Source: Fidelibacterota bacterium (GTDB taxonomy: Bacteria; Fidelibacterota; UBA2242; JAFGTP01). From it: a stretch of 14,253 nt of DNA. The stretch is taken from contig JAIPJV010000020.1 of assembly GCA_021734005.1 (NCBI GenBank), positions 1-14,253 on the forward strand, in the 5' to 3' direction. The notes beneath the pieces were generated by a model. That model had not been told where the DNA came from. It saw nothing but the letters and a program-made list of their open reading frames with translations, and did not search any database. Both the position numbers and the translations under genes were made by a program. The stretch's first letter is position 1, and each line of letters opens with the position of its first letter. Positions 5,796-13,069 of the stretch are shown here, in pieces.

Positions 5796-6056
5796 ATGAT
5801 GAAAGATTTTTTGATAATTGTGATCAATAAGCGCAAAAAAGAAGCTATTAAAGTTCAACAGATTCTGACAGAATGGGGCTGCTTTATTAAAACTCGTCTG
5901 GGAATGCACGAAGGTGTTCTTGATGATTGCTCTGAAATTGGCAATATTTTTATTGAGCTAGCTGGAGACAAAGATAAACATCAGGAATTCAATAGAAAAT
6001 TGAACCTTCTAAAAGGCGTAACTGCCAAAATAGTTAGTCTGGAAGTGGAAGAGTAA
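5796..6056 (+). CDS. TM1266-like small ACT-fold protein (putative iron-only hydrogenase system regulator family)
   Basis: An 86-residue protein that looks like the TM1266 family. It has a ferredoxin-like/ACT fold, with a beta strand (FLIIVINK), a helix, then IKTRLGMHEG, a cysteine-containing turn (DDCSEIGNIFIELAG) and a final helix and strand (KGVTAKIVSLEV). Family members are often found beside [FeFe]-hydrogenase maturation genes and are labelled as hydrogenase-system regulators, mostly by context; no ligand or DNA-binding domain is visible here. ATG 5796 has AGGGGA five bases upstream; ATG 5799 is an alternative start. It is the last gene of the oxygen-defence cluster, 20 bases after the second rubrerythrin-like gene and some 200 bases before the terminator. 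Function is unproven. Confidence 0.6.
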   Translation: MMKDFLIIVINKRKKEAIKVQQILTEWGCFIKTRLGMHEGVLDDCSEIGNIFIELAGDKDKHQEFNRKLNLLKGVTAKIVSLEVEE

Positions 6057-6349
6057 AAAATCTCTTCCTTCTGGCAAATTAAATAGTCGGATTGCTCATT
6101 CTATTATTTTATTAATCGTAAATGTTCTAATATCTATTTACAGAATTCAGAGTGTATTTTACGATTTAATTATTAAAATTTGTTGAATCTAATTGATTGG
6201 GAATTTGCCAATTTCAGAAAATTGTATAAATATTTTTTCTGGTATATTAAATTTTAAAGGCCCTTTATATACACTTTAAAGGGCTTTTAAACGCTATTTA
6301 AAATGTAAAATTGTTATTTCAATTGTTTAAAAACAAAAGGTGATAAAAA
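6057..6349. other. AT-rich intergenic region with terminator and possible ldhA promoter
   Basis: This 293-base gap contains no convincing reading frame. GGAAGAG/CTCTTCC at 6048-6067 could form a weak hairpin across the preceding stop codon. AATCGTAAA (6114-6122) and TTTACGATT (6158-6166) form perfect 9-base arms 35 bases apart. A true terminator lies at 6256-6288. A possible ldhA promoter is TTTAAA (6275-6280), 18 bases, TAAAAT (6299-6304), which would overlap the terminator; I hold this weakly. Confidence 0.5.
6256..6288 (+). terminator. Intrinsic terminator ending the oxygen-defence cluster
   Basis: AAAGGCCCTTTA (6256-6267) pairs with TAAAGGGCTTTT (6277-6288), with one G-U pair and a nine-base loop TATACACTT. 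The 3' arm ends in TTTT. It separates the oxygen-defence cluster from ldhA. Because the 5' arm begins with an A run, weak activity on the other strand is possible. Confidence 0.75.
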
Positions 6350-7399
6350 ATGCAGCGTAAAACTATAGCATTTTTTGATTCTAAGGATTACGATAGAGAA
6401 GTATTTAATAAGATAAATGAAAAATATAATTTTGATCTCAAGTTTTTTGATGACCATCTTACACCGGAAACTGTGATCCTGGCCCGGGATGCTGATGCAG
6501 TTTGCATTTTCGTCAATGACCAATTAACTGCTGAATTAATCGAGCAACTCAATGAGTATGACATAAAATTGACAGCTCTGCGCTCAGCCGGATACAATAA
6601 TGTGGACCTAAAAGCAGCTTATAAAAATATGCATGTTGTTCGAGTTCCGGCCTATTCGCCCTATGCTGTGGCTGAGCATACCGTTGGATTGATTTTGTCT
6701 TTGAATAGAAAAATCCACAAAGCCTATTATCGTGTCAATGACAATAATTTCACTATTAGCGGGTTGCAGGGCTTTGATATGCATGGTAAAAATGCCGGGG
6801 TAATTGGCACCGGTAAAATCGGTAAAATATTGATCGACATTTTAAATGGCTTCGGTATGAATGTTTATGCTTATGATCCTTATCCTGATCAGGAATATGC
6901 TGAAAAAGCCGGCTATGAATACGTTGATCTAGATACATTATACAAAAAATCCGACATTATTTCTCTGAATTGTCCGCTGACCAAGGAGACTTTCCACATG
7001 ATCAATAAGGAAAGCCTGGCAAAAATGAAAGATAATGTCATGATCGTCAATACCGGTCGTGGTCATCTAATCGACACAAAGGCTTTGATCGATTCTTTGA
7101 AAAATAAGAAAATCGGTTCCGCTGCCCTGGATGTTTATGAAGAAGAGAGCAAATATTTTTTCGAAGATTTTTCCAGTCAACTGATCAGTGACGATGTGCT
7201 GGCCCGATTATTGACTTTCAATAATGTTTTAATAACCTCCCACCAGGGATTTTTTACAACAGAAGCTCTCAATAATATTGCTACTACAACTCTTCAAAAT
7301 GTGACTGATTATTTTGAAGGCAAAGATCTCAAAAACGAAATTTGTTATCAGTGTCCGGGAGACGATTGCCGCAAAGATGATAAAGGTCGCTGCTTCTAG
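6350..7399 (+). CDS. ldhA: D-lactate dehydrogenase (LdhA-type D-2-hydroxyacid dehydrogenase) with Cys-rich tail
   Basis: NAD-dependent reduction of pyruvate to D-lactate, a fermentative NADH-recycling step in the cytosol. The 349 residues show the D-2-hydroxyacid dehydrogenase fold: substrate-binding Arg78 (LRSAGYNN), Rossmann GTGKIG (153-158), Asp176 favouring NAD over NADP, catalytic Arg237 (NTGRG), Glu264 (DVYE) and His298 (SHQGF). The segments SSQLISDDVLARLLTF and FFTTEAL are specific to the LdhA branch. It is about 20 residues longer than Escherichia coli LdhA because of a C-terminal tail holding four cysteines (332, 335, 340, 348) among charged residues, which could bind a metal or form disulfides. 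The site AAAGGTGAT precedes the ATG. A ZIP transporter gene follows 25 bases on and is probably co-transcribed. Other 2-hydroxyacids as substrates cannot be excluded. Confidence 0.9.
   Translation: MQRKTIAFFDSKDYDREVFNKINEKYNFDLKFFDDHLTPETVILARDADAVCIFVNDQLTAELIEQLNEYDIKLTALRSAGYNNVDLKAAYKNMHVVRVPAYSPYAVAEHTVGLILSLNRKIHKAYYRVNDNNFTISGLQGFDMHGKNAGVIGTGKIGKILIDILNGFGMNVYAYDPYPDQEYAEKAGYEYVDLDTLYKKSDIISLNCPLTKETFHMINKESLAKMKDNVMIVNTGRGHLIDTKALIDSLKNKKIGSAALDVYEEESKYFFEDFSSQLISDDVLARLLTFNNVLITSHQGFFTTEALNNIATTTLQNVTDYFEGKDLKNEICYQCPGDDCRKDDKGRCF
7367..7396 (+). other. Cysteine-rich C-terminal tail of the lactate dehydrogenase
   Basis: The segment encoding residues 340-349 closes a tail whose cysteines are at 332, 335, 340 and 348 (spacing C-x2-C-x4-C-x7-C). 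The cysteines lie after the conserved last helix of the enzyme, so they are an appendix and not part of the known active site. Confidence 0.5.
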
Positions 7400-7424
7400 T
7401 TTTTAATACAAGGAAATTTATTTT

Positions 7425-8240
7425 ATGATTGATTCCAACTTTTTAATTGCCTTTGGATTGACTCTTTTTGCTGGCCTATCGACCGGGATTGGAAGTGCTC
7501 TGGCCTTTTTCACAAAACGGACAAGCCCAAAATTTTTAGCAACCAGTCTGGGATTTTCTGCTGGAGTAATGATCTATGTTTCCTTCGTTGAAATTATTGA
7601 TAAGGCCCGTGACTCCCTGATTGAGGGCACAAACTATGTGATGGGGCATTGGTTAACCGTGATTGCCTTCTTCAGCGGGATCGCCTTGATTGGCCTAATT
7701 GACAAAATTGTTCCTTCCTATGAAAATCCTCATGAAGTCAAAAAAATACGGGATATGGAAGAACCCCAGAAACAGTCAGCTGAAGATAATAATCTTATGC
7801 GGATGGGCTTATTTTCAGCACTTGCTATTGCAATTCATAATTTTCCCGAAGGATTAGCAACTTTTACAGCGGCGATCAATGAGCCCAGTTTGGGAATTGC
7901 CATTGCCGTGGCCATCGCAATCCATAATATTCCAGAAGGAATTGCCGTATCTGTACCAATATATTTTGCTACTGGAGATCGTAAAAAAGCATTCTTCTAT
8001 TCTTTCCTATCAGGAGTATCAGAACCTCTTGGCGCTTTAATTGGATACTTAATTTTGCGACCTTTTATGGGCCCCATAGTATTTGGTTATGTTTTTGCAA
8101 GTGTTGCCGGGATAATGGTCTATATTTCTCTCGATGAACTTCTGCCTACAGCCCGGGAATATGGTGAGCATCATCTCTCAATCACTGGTCTAATTGCCGG
8201 GATGGCAGTCATGGCAGTGAGTTTGTTGATGTTCATTTAA
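7425..8240 (+). CDS. zupT: ZupT-type ZIP family divalent metal transporter
   Basis: Integral inner-membrane transporter importing zinc and often iron or manganese. The 271 residues form about eight hydrophobic helices with the loop between helices three and four at about 97-125 rich in charged residues. The binuclear transport site is evident in HNFPEG (138-143, helix four) and HNIPEG (167-172, helix five), with Glu200 in SGVSEPLGA (helix six). Length and motifs fit ZupT. The ribosome site is AAGGAAAT. It lies 25 bases after ldhA. Its stop codon is separated by two bases from the stop of the convergent COG2122 gene, with no terminator visible between them. Metal specificity cannot be read from sequence; iron import would suit the Fe-S and ferritin context nearby. 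Confidence 0.93.
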   Translation: MIDSNFLIAFGLTLFAGLSTGIGSALAFFTKRTSPKFLATSLGFSAGVMIYVSFVEIIDKARDSLIEGTNYVMGHWLTVIAFFSGIALIGLIDKIVPSYENPHEVKKIRDMEEPQKQSAEDNNLMRMGLFSALAIAIHNFPEGLATFTAAINEPSLGIAIAVAIAIHNIPEGIAVSVPIYFATGDRKKAFFYSFLSGVSEPLGALIGYLILRPFMGPIVFGYVFASVAGIMVYISLDELLPTAREYGEHHLSITGLIAGMAVMAVSLLMFI

Positions 8241-8242
8241 AC

Positions 8243-8995
8243 TCATAAAATTTCGACTTCCAGCTTTCCATTTACAGCCATTTTAACATCTTTTATAATA
8301 ATGCAGGCCAGAATTTGCTCCGCATTTTTAGCTAATTCGGCTATTTTTTTTACGTCCTCTTTAGTTTCAACTTTGTTGGCCAGAGCTGTAGCATAGGCAT
8401 CAGCCAGAAGTGTATTTTTACTGGCAATTACAACAGCATCGGCCTGGCCATAGCTTTTTGAAGAACCAAAAGTTCCTGCCGATGTGCACACACCGAGAGG
8501 AGAAAATTTGGGTTCGATTTTAAGACCAATTTTTTCAGATAGGGGAGAATTGCCCGCGTAGATCGATGAGATCAGAGTTTTTTCTATTTTAATGTAATTA
8601 TCGCCGCCATTTTCCAAAATCAATTCCCGGGGATGAAATTTTTCTGATATTTTATTGCCAATATACTCAGAAAAAGCACCGGCTACAGAGGCCATCGGCC
8701 CTGTCCCGGCCTGCTGGGAGGCGCTCAGCATTTTTTTGATAATGGCTGGAGCAGCGGAGTCATATTTAATAGGTTGATGACTTGATAGAAAATCATCCCG
8801 TTTTTTTATATAATTATCCAGAATGTGGCGTAATTTTTTCAGTTCTGCCAGGGCAAAGGACTTAATTCCCTCAGTCTCAGTTTCCCTGGAAACAGCGCAC
8901 CAGATATCCGATTGTTGATAGGTGATTACAAAAGAATTGAAACGCTCTTCACCCATTCCCTGACGGTAAAATCTTTCTGTTGGAATTTCACTCAT
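8243..8995 (-). CDS. COG2122/UPF0280 ApbE-like protein, third component of homocysteine biosynthesis
   Basis: A 250-residue protein of the UPF0280 (COG2122) family, distantly related in fold to the flavin transferase ApbE. Visible family blocks are GTGPMASVAGAFSE (97-110), ENGGDNY (128-134) and GVCTSAGTFGSSKSYGQAD (168-186) with Cys170. Genetic work in Methanosarcina and Desulfovibrio links COG2122 proteins to homocysteine formation alongside COG1900 and NIL-ferredoxin proteins; its biochemical role is unsettled. Here it is the last gene of the operon containing both partners. I chose ATG 8995, which overlaps the upstream stop as ATGAGTGA (8 bases) and implies coupling. An in-frame TTG at 9010 would give 255 residues and is less likely. 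The stop lies two bases from that of convergent zupT. Confidence 0.88.
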   Translation of the reverse strand: MSEIPTERFYRQGMGEERFNSFVITYQQSDIWCAVSRETETEGIKSFALAELKKLRHILDNYIKKRDDFLSSHQPIKYDSAAPAIIKKMLSASQQAGTGPMASVAGAFSEYIGNKISEKFHPRELILENGGDNYIKIEKTLISSIYAGNSPLSEKIGLKIEPKFSPLGVCTSAGTFGSSKSYGQADAVVIASKNTLLADAYATALANKVETKEDVKKIAELAKNAEQILACIIIKDVKMAVNGKLEVEIL

Positions 8996-9398
8996 TAAAC
9001 CTGATCTCAAATAGACCTAAGGGACACGCTTTTGTACATAGCTTACAAAACACACATTTTTCTGGATGAAATTGGAGCTCTCTCGTCTCCGGATCCAGGG
9101 TAAGGGCTTCAGCAAAACAGACAGCAGTACAACTTCCGCAATCAACACATTTTTCCTGATCAAAAATTATTCTATTTTCAGCGGGAACATATTCAACTCG
9201 ATTTTCGTCCAGATACTGAAAACATTTCTCCATATTCTCCTGATCAGCTTCCATCTCAACCAGAAGATGGCCGGCCTCATCAGCAGAAATATTGGCTTTG
9301 ATAATGTTGATCTTGATGTCAAAATTTTTGATCAGATCATAAGTGACCGGTTTATTAACGGAATCCTGATTAAACGACAAAATATATTTTTTCTTCAT
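8988..9398 (-). CDS. NIL-domain ferredoxin with two [4Fe-4S] motifs (homocysteine biosynthesis)
   Basis: A 136-residue fusion of an N-terminal NIL domain (about 1-75, ferredoxin-like alpha-beta fold also found on methionine ABC transporters) and a C-terminal bacterial 2[4Fe-4S] ferredoxin. Cluster motif one is Cys84, 87, 90 and 94 (CVDCGSCTAVC); motif two is Cys115, 118, 121 and 125 (CVFCKLCTKAC). Homologues in methanogens (MA1822 in Methanosarcina acetivorans) and sulfate reducers are required with the COG1900 protein for making homocysteine from aspartate semialdehyde and sulfide, presumably as electron carrier or sulfur-handling partner. The ATG starts one base after the COG1900 stop, with GGGAG about eleven bases upstream, and the 3' end overlaps the COG2122 gene. 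The domain order and neighbours make the assignment firm. Confidence 0.93.
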   Translation of the reverse strand: MKKKYILSFNQDSVNKPVTYDLIKNFDIKINIIKANISADEAGHLLVEMEADQENMEKCFQYLDENRVEYVPAENRIIFDQEKCVDCGSCTAVCFAEALTLDPETRELQFHPEKCVFCKLCTKACPLGLFEIRFNE

Positions 9399-9399
9399 A

Positions 9400-10554
9400 T
9401 TATTTATCTCCCTGAGAGTTGAGCGATTTCAAAGATGTACCCTTTGGAAAAGCCTGAACAGGTTCTGATAGTGTGAATTCTCCTTCTTCGATCCACTCTT
9501 TTAAAGAAGCGGCAATTTTGCGAGCTTTGGGAATACTGGACATAGGTGCTGTGCGAACTTTTTTGCCATCAATTTTAATACTTCCGGTTTGCAATTCCTT
9601 GTAATTGGTTCGTCCAATTGCCGGATGGCCGGTTGTCCCATAATCACAAATTGTAGTCTCAATCTGTTCATTTCTGATCATCACGGCTTTAGCAATATCC
9701 TCATTTAAAATCGGAATTGGAATTCCCAGACCAATAAAAATACTGACTCCATACTGCTCAAAATAGGCTGCCTGAATAAATTCCGAACTCATATCTTTCA
9801 AATTGCCTATCAGAGCCAGAGTAGCAGCATTTTCCAGAGGGATTCCAAATTCATTTTTTGGTTTGGTAGTGTGAAATTGAGTGCCCTGCCAGCTGACAAA
9901 ACCGGTTGTGCCGCCCAGGAAAATTTTCGTCCCAATTCCAATTGTTTCCATCTCCGGATCATTAAGAAGGGGACTCAATTCACCTGATGTAGAGTAGGTT
10001 GCATTGTTCAAATTGGGCAGTAAACTTCCCATGTAAGTATAGATATGCCGGTTAGTAGTATTTGTTGCTACAGGATAATTTTGGTAAGCGTTACGGGGAT
10101 TATACATATAGAGTTCGTTAATGCTATCTTTTGTGATCTGTGTATCGACTGAAGTCCCGGGATAGCAATCTGTGCCTGTGCTTTTTGCTTTCAAATGGAC
10201 AGATTTGCCTTCGATGAGTTCCTGAATTACGTGGGCACCGCCGTATTTGGGATTGTCAGGATCGGTCTGGGTTGCACCTAAATACACATCAACAGCAGCC
10301 AGTCCGGCATAGGCTTCTACATTATTCAGAGTAACTTCCTGCATGCGAATCGGTGGATCTGCATGGCCAAAATTCATAAAAATTCCCGAAGAGCACATTG
10401 GTCCAAAAGTAGCCGTAGTTACAACGTCAACCTGGGATGCTATTTCTTGCGCTGATTTTTCACGGCCCATTTTTGAGACCTCTTCTGCAGTCAGAACTAC
10501 TGATTTTCCGGATTTGATTTTGGCATTTATCTCGTCAATTGTTTTTTGAGGCAT
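9400..10554 (-). CDS. COG1900/DUF39 homocysteine biosynthesis protein
   Basis: A 384-residue DUF39 protein, the core of the pathway that converts aspartate semialdehyde and sulfide to homocysteine, established genetically and biochemically for the methanogen homologue MA1821. Visible blocks are ATFGPMCSSG (48-57), NFGHADPPIRMQEV (61-74), STGTDCYPGTSVDT (125-138) and GTTGHPAIGR (306-315). The two cysteines Cys54 and Cys130 sit in glycine-rich motifs and match the two that I recall as implicated in persulfide chemistry in the archaeal protein. Many archaeal versions carry C-terminal CBS domains; none is present here. The start ATG has AGAGGAT upstream and lies 25 bases after the aspartate kinase stop. 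Position between aspartate kinase and the NIL-ferredoxin strongly supports the function. Confidence 0.92.
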   Translation of the reverse strand: MPQKTIDEINAKIKSGKSVVLTAEEVSKMGREKSAQEIASQVDVVTTATFGPMCSSGIFMNFGHADPPIRMQEVTLNNVEAYAGLAAVDVYLGATQTDPDNPKYGGAHVIQELIEGKSVHLKAKSTGTDCYPGTSVDTQITKDSINELYMYNPRNAYQNYPVATNTTNRHIYTYMGSLLPNLNNATYSTSGELSPLLNDPEMETIGIGTKIFLGGTTGFVSWQGTQFHTTKPKNEFGIPLENAATLALIGNLKDMSSEFIQAAYFEQYGVSIFIGLGIPIPILNEDIAKAVMIRNEQIETTICDYGTTGHPAIGRTNYKELQTGSIKIDGKKVRTAPMSSIPKARKIAASLKEWIEEGEFTLSEPVQAFPKGTSLKSLNSQGDK

Positions 10555-10579
10555 TTTTATCCTCTTATCTTTTTAATGG

Positions 10580-11965
10580 TTAATTTTTGGCGTCATTTTC
10601 AAAAAATTCCCGATGGATGGCTCGCACAGCTTTGTCCCGTTCATCCTGATGAATGATAAAATAGGCTGTGACCGGCGATGCACCTTCGGAAATTATCAAA
10701 ATATTAATATTTTCCCGGGACATGGCTCCAAACATTCGGGCAGCCAGGCCGCATTTTTCCATCATTCCTTCTCCGATCAAAGCGATTACAGAAATGTCAT
10801 CAACAGTTTGCAATTCATTGACCAGTTGCAGATCCAGTTCCTGAACAATATTATAAGCCTTGAGTAGGTCTTTGCGGGCCAAAAGAAGATTAATAGAAGT
10901 TTGAGAAGTGATAACTGATTTTATATTGATGTTATTGCTTCCCAGTTTGGTAGTCACATCAGCAAGCAATCCCGGGCGAATACCAACTCCAGGGCCGATC
11001 AATTTTAAAATTGCAAAATCATCATTGTAAGTGACGCTTTTGATGATCTGGGAGCTGACTTTTGTACTGGAATCGATAACAGAGAAAGGATTATCAAGAT
11101 CTATCTCGTGATTAATATTAAAGATGCGCACTGGAATATTAGTATTCATGAGCGGAGAAATTGTGAGAGGATGGAGAATTTTAGCGCCGAAATAAGCCAA
11201 TTCTGCTGCTTCAGTATAGGACAATTTTTTCACCCGTTGAGCCTGTTTGACAAGACCAGGATCAGCAGTCAAAAAGCCATCTACATCTTTCCAGACGTCC
11301 AGGGATTTGGCATTGATACAGCGGGCAATTGATGCAGCTGAGTAGTCACTTCCGCCTCGACCTAAAAGAGTCACCTTTTTCTCCCGTGATATTCCATAAA
11401 ATCCAGGGACAATATAAATTTTATCGCCGCTTAAATTTTTCAGCAGAGCCTGCCGGGAATTCTCAAAATCAACTGTGGCGCGACCAAATTGGCCATTTGT
11501 CACCAGGCCAATTTCCTCAGGGAGGGCCTCATCTGCGTCAATATTATTGGATTGCAATATTGCCGTCATAACCAGAGCACTTAATCTTTCACCATAACTG
11601 AGAACAACGTCCTCCACAAAACCCGGCGTTTCACCAATATAATGGATTCCCAGTAGATAACGCTCCAGCTCTTCAACCCGTTCTTCCAATTTTTGATAAG
11701 TAGTCTTTAGAATCTGCTGATCATCAATTTGTTTTTCCAGAACCTCCTGTTTCATTTCGAGCAGGAAGTTGGTCAATTCCTGAATCTCATCCCGATCATG
11801 CTTGACCAGAGTTAGGATCTCCACCAATTTATCAGTAATACCATAGAAAGCCGAGACAACAACGATCAGAGGCTGGTTATATTTTTTTATAGTATGAATT
11901 ACTTTATGAAGGCTGGCAGTATCCTTGAGATTGGAACCGCCTATTTTTACTACTATTTTTGACAT
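10580..11965 (-). CDS. lysC: Aspartate kinase with C-terminal ACT domains
   Basis: Phosphorylates L-aspartate to aspartyl-4-phosphate, the first committed step of the aspartate family. The 461 residues contain the amino acid kinase domain: KIGGS (7-11, a variant of the usual KFGGTS), SYGERLSA with Glu126, GRGGSDYSA (202-210) and DVWKDVDGFLTADP (223-236). Two ACT regulatory domains follow at about 315-385 and 390-450. The ACT motif usually written QGSSE reads SEGASP (427-431), so feedback control may differ from the lysine- or threonine-sensitive enzymes. There is no fused homoserine dehydrogenase. The ATG follows CAGGAAT and lies 18 bases after the asd stop. Because the downstream genes make homocysteine, this may be a pathway-dedicated isoenzyme sensing methionine or S-adenosylmethionine, which is inference. 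Confidence 0.94.
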   Translation of the reverse strand: MSKIVVKIGGSNLKDTASLHKVIHTIKKYNQPLIVVVSAFYGITDKLVEILTLVKHDRDEIQELTNFLLEMKQEVLEKQIDDQQILKTTYQKLEERVEELERYLLGIHYIGETPGFVEDVVLSYGERLSALVMTAILQSNNIDADEALPEEIGLVTNGQFGRATVDFENSRQALLKNLSGDKIYIVPGFYGISREKKVTLLGRGGSDYSAASIARCINAKSLDVWKDVDGFLTADPGLVKQAQRVKKLSYTEAAELAYFGAKILHPLTISPLMNTNIPVRIFNINHEIDLDNPFSVIDSSTKVSSQIIKSVTYNDDFAILKLIGPGVGIRPGLLADVTTKLGSNNINIKSVITSQTSINLLLARKDLLKAYNIVQELDLQLVNELQTVDDISVIALIGEGMMEKCGLAARMFGAMSRENINILIISEGASPVTAYFIIHQDERDKAVRAIHREFFENDAKN

Positions 11966-11983
11966 TTTTTATATTCCTGTTTG

Positions 11984-13069
11984 CTATATTTCTATTAAAC
12001 CAATTTTAACCAGATATTCAGCATTAAGAATGCCACCTCCGGCTGCACCACGTATCGTGTTATGAGAAAGCCCTACAAAACGGTAGTCAAAGACATTGCC
12101 GTCCCTTAATCGGCCAACTGTGACTGCCATTCCTTTGTCATTATTTCTGTCTTTGCGGGGCTGTGGCCGGTCGTTTTCTTTTTCATAGATAATGGGTTGA
12201 AGCGGTGCCATAGGAAGTTCCATTTTTTGCGGTTCACCTTTGAAATTTTTCCAAATATCCAGAATTTCCTCAAGGTTTGGTTTCTTATCTGCGAATTTCA
12301 TACTGACACAGGCAGTATGGCCATCGATAACTGGAACCCGGTTGCAATGGGCAGAAATTTTAATATTCTGATTATAGACTATTTTACCATCCTGAACTTT
12401 TCCTAGAATTTTCTGAGGTTCGAGTTCGGATTTTTCCTCTTCACCACCAATAAAAGGAACAATATTATCAATCATATCCAGAGAAGAAGGTCCGGGATAT
12501 CCGGCTCCTGATAAGGCCTGAAGTGTGGTAACAATCATTTCACTGACTTTATAACCCTGCTCCATTAGGGCGTAGATCGGGGTGACATAACTCTGAACAC
12601 TACAATTCGGTTTCACAGCCAGAAGGCCTTTATCCCAGCCATAAGCTTTCCTCTGATCATGAATTATCTCAGTATGATCGGGATTAATTTCCGGGATAAG
12701 GACAGGAACATTATCAGTGTGTCTATGAGCAGAATTATTGGATAAAACAGCAAATCCTTCTTTAGCATAGGCCTTTTCCAATTTGCGAATATCATCTTTG
12801 GCCATATTTACAGCAGAAAAGATTATTGAGCATTTACCTTGAGCAGCATCGATTTCACTGGCATCCTGGACTATAAGATTTTTAACATTGTCAGGCATAG
12901 GAGTTGACATAAGCCAGCGCCCTGAGACTGCTTCCTGATAACTTTTTCCCGCTGATCGGGGAGAGGCTGCTACATAATTGACTTCAAACCAGGGATGGTC
13001 TTCCAGCAGTTGAATAAATCGCTGGCCAACACTCCCGGTAGCTCCCAAAATTCCAACCTTGATCTTCAT
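11984..13069 (-). CDS. asd: Aspartate-semialdehyde dehydrogenase, archaeal/fungal type
   Basis: Reduces aspartyl-4-phosphate to aspartate-4-semialdehyde with NADPH. The 361 residues have the N-terminal nucleotide motif GATGSVGQ (9-16), catalytic Cys156 in KPNCSVQS and catalytic His251 in RVPVIDGHTACVS, with RGAAGGGILNAEYLV near the C-terminus. Length and the motif style place it in the archaeal/fungal branch, not the usual bacterial one. The start ATG has AGGAGA upstream. It is the first gene of the operon with aspartate kinase and the three homocysteine genes, so its product is handed straight to the COG1900 system. The 278-base upstream spacer is shared with lipA. No methionine, SAM or lysine riboswitch motif was recognised in that leader. 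Confidence 0.95.
   Translation of the reverse strand: MKIKVGILGATGSVGQRFIQLLEDHPWFEVNYVAASPRSAGKSYQEAVSGRWLMSTPMPDNVKNLIVQDASEIDAAQGKCSIIFSAVNMAKDDIRKLEKAYAKEGFAVLSNNSAHRHTDNVPVLIPEINPDHTEIIHDQRKAYGWDKGLLAVKPNCSVQSYVTPIYALMEQGYKVSEMIVTTLQALSGAGYPGPSSLDMIDNIVPFIGGEEEKSELEPQKILGKVQDGKIVYNQNIKISAHCNRVPVIDGHTACVSMKFADKKPNLEEILDIWKNFKGEPQKMELPMAPLQPIIYEKENDRPQPRKDRNNDKGMAVTVGRLRDGNVFDYRFVGLSHNTIRGAAGGGILNAEYLVKIGLIEI

Noticed and set aside
8996..9010. TTG start for the COG2122 gene
   Set aside because: ATG 8995 forms a stop-start overlap with the upstream gene and is the commoner codon; the extra five residues add no family motif.
9066..9422. 118-residue rightward frame
   Set aside because: Antisense shadow of the NIL-ferredoxin gene, which has complete cluster motifs.
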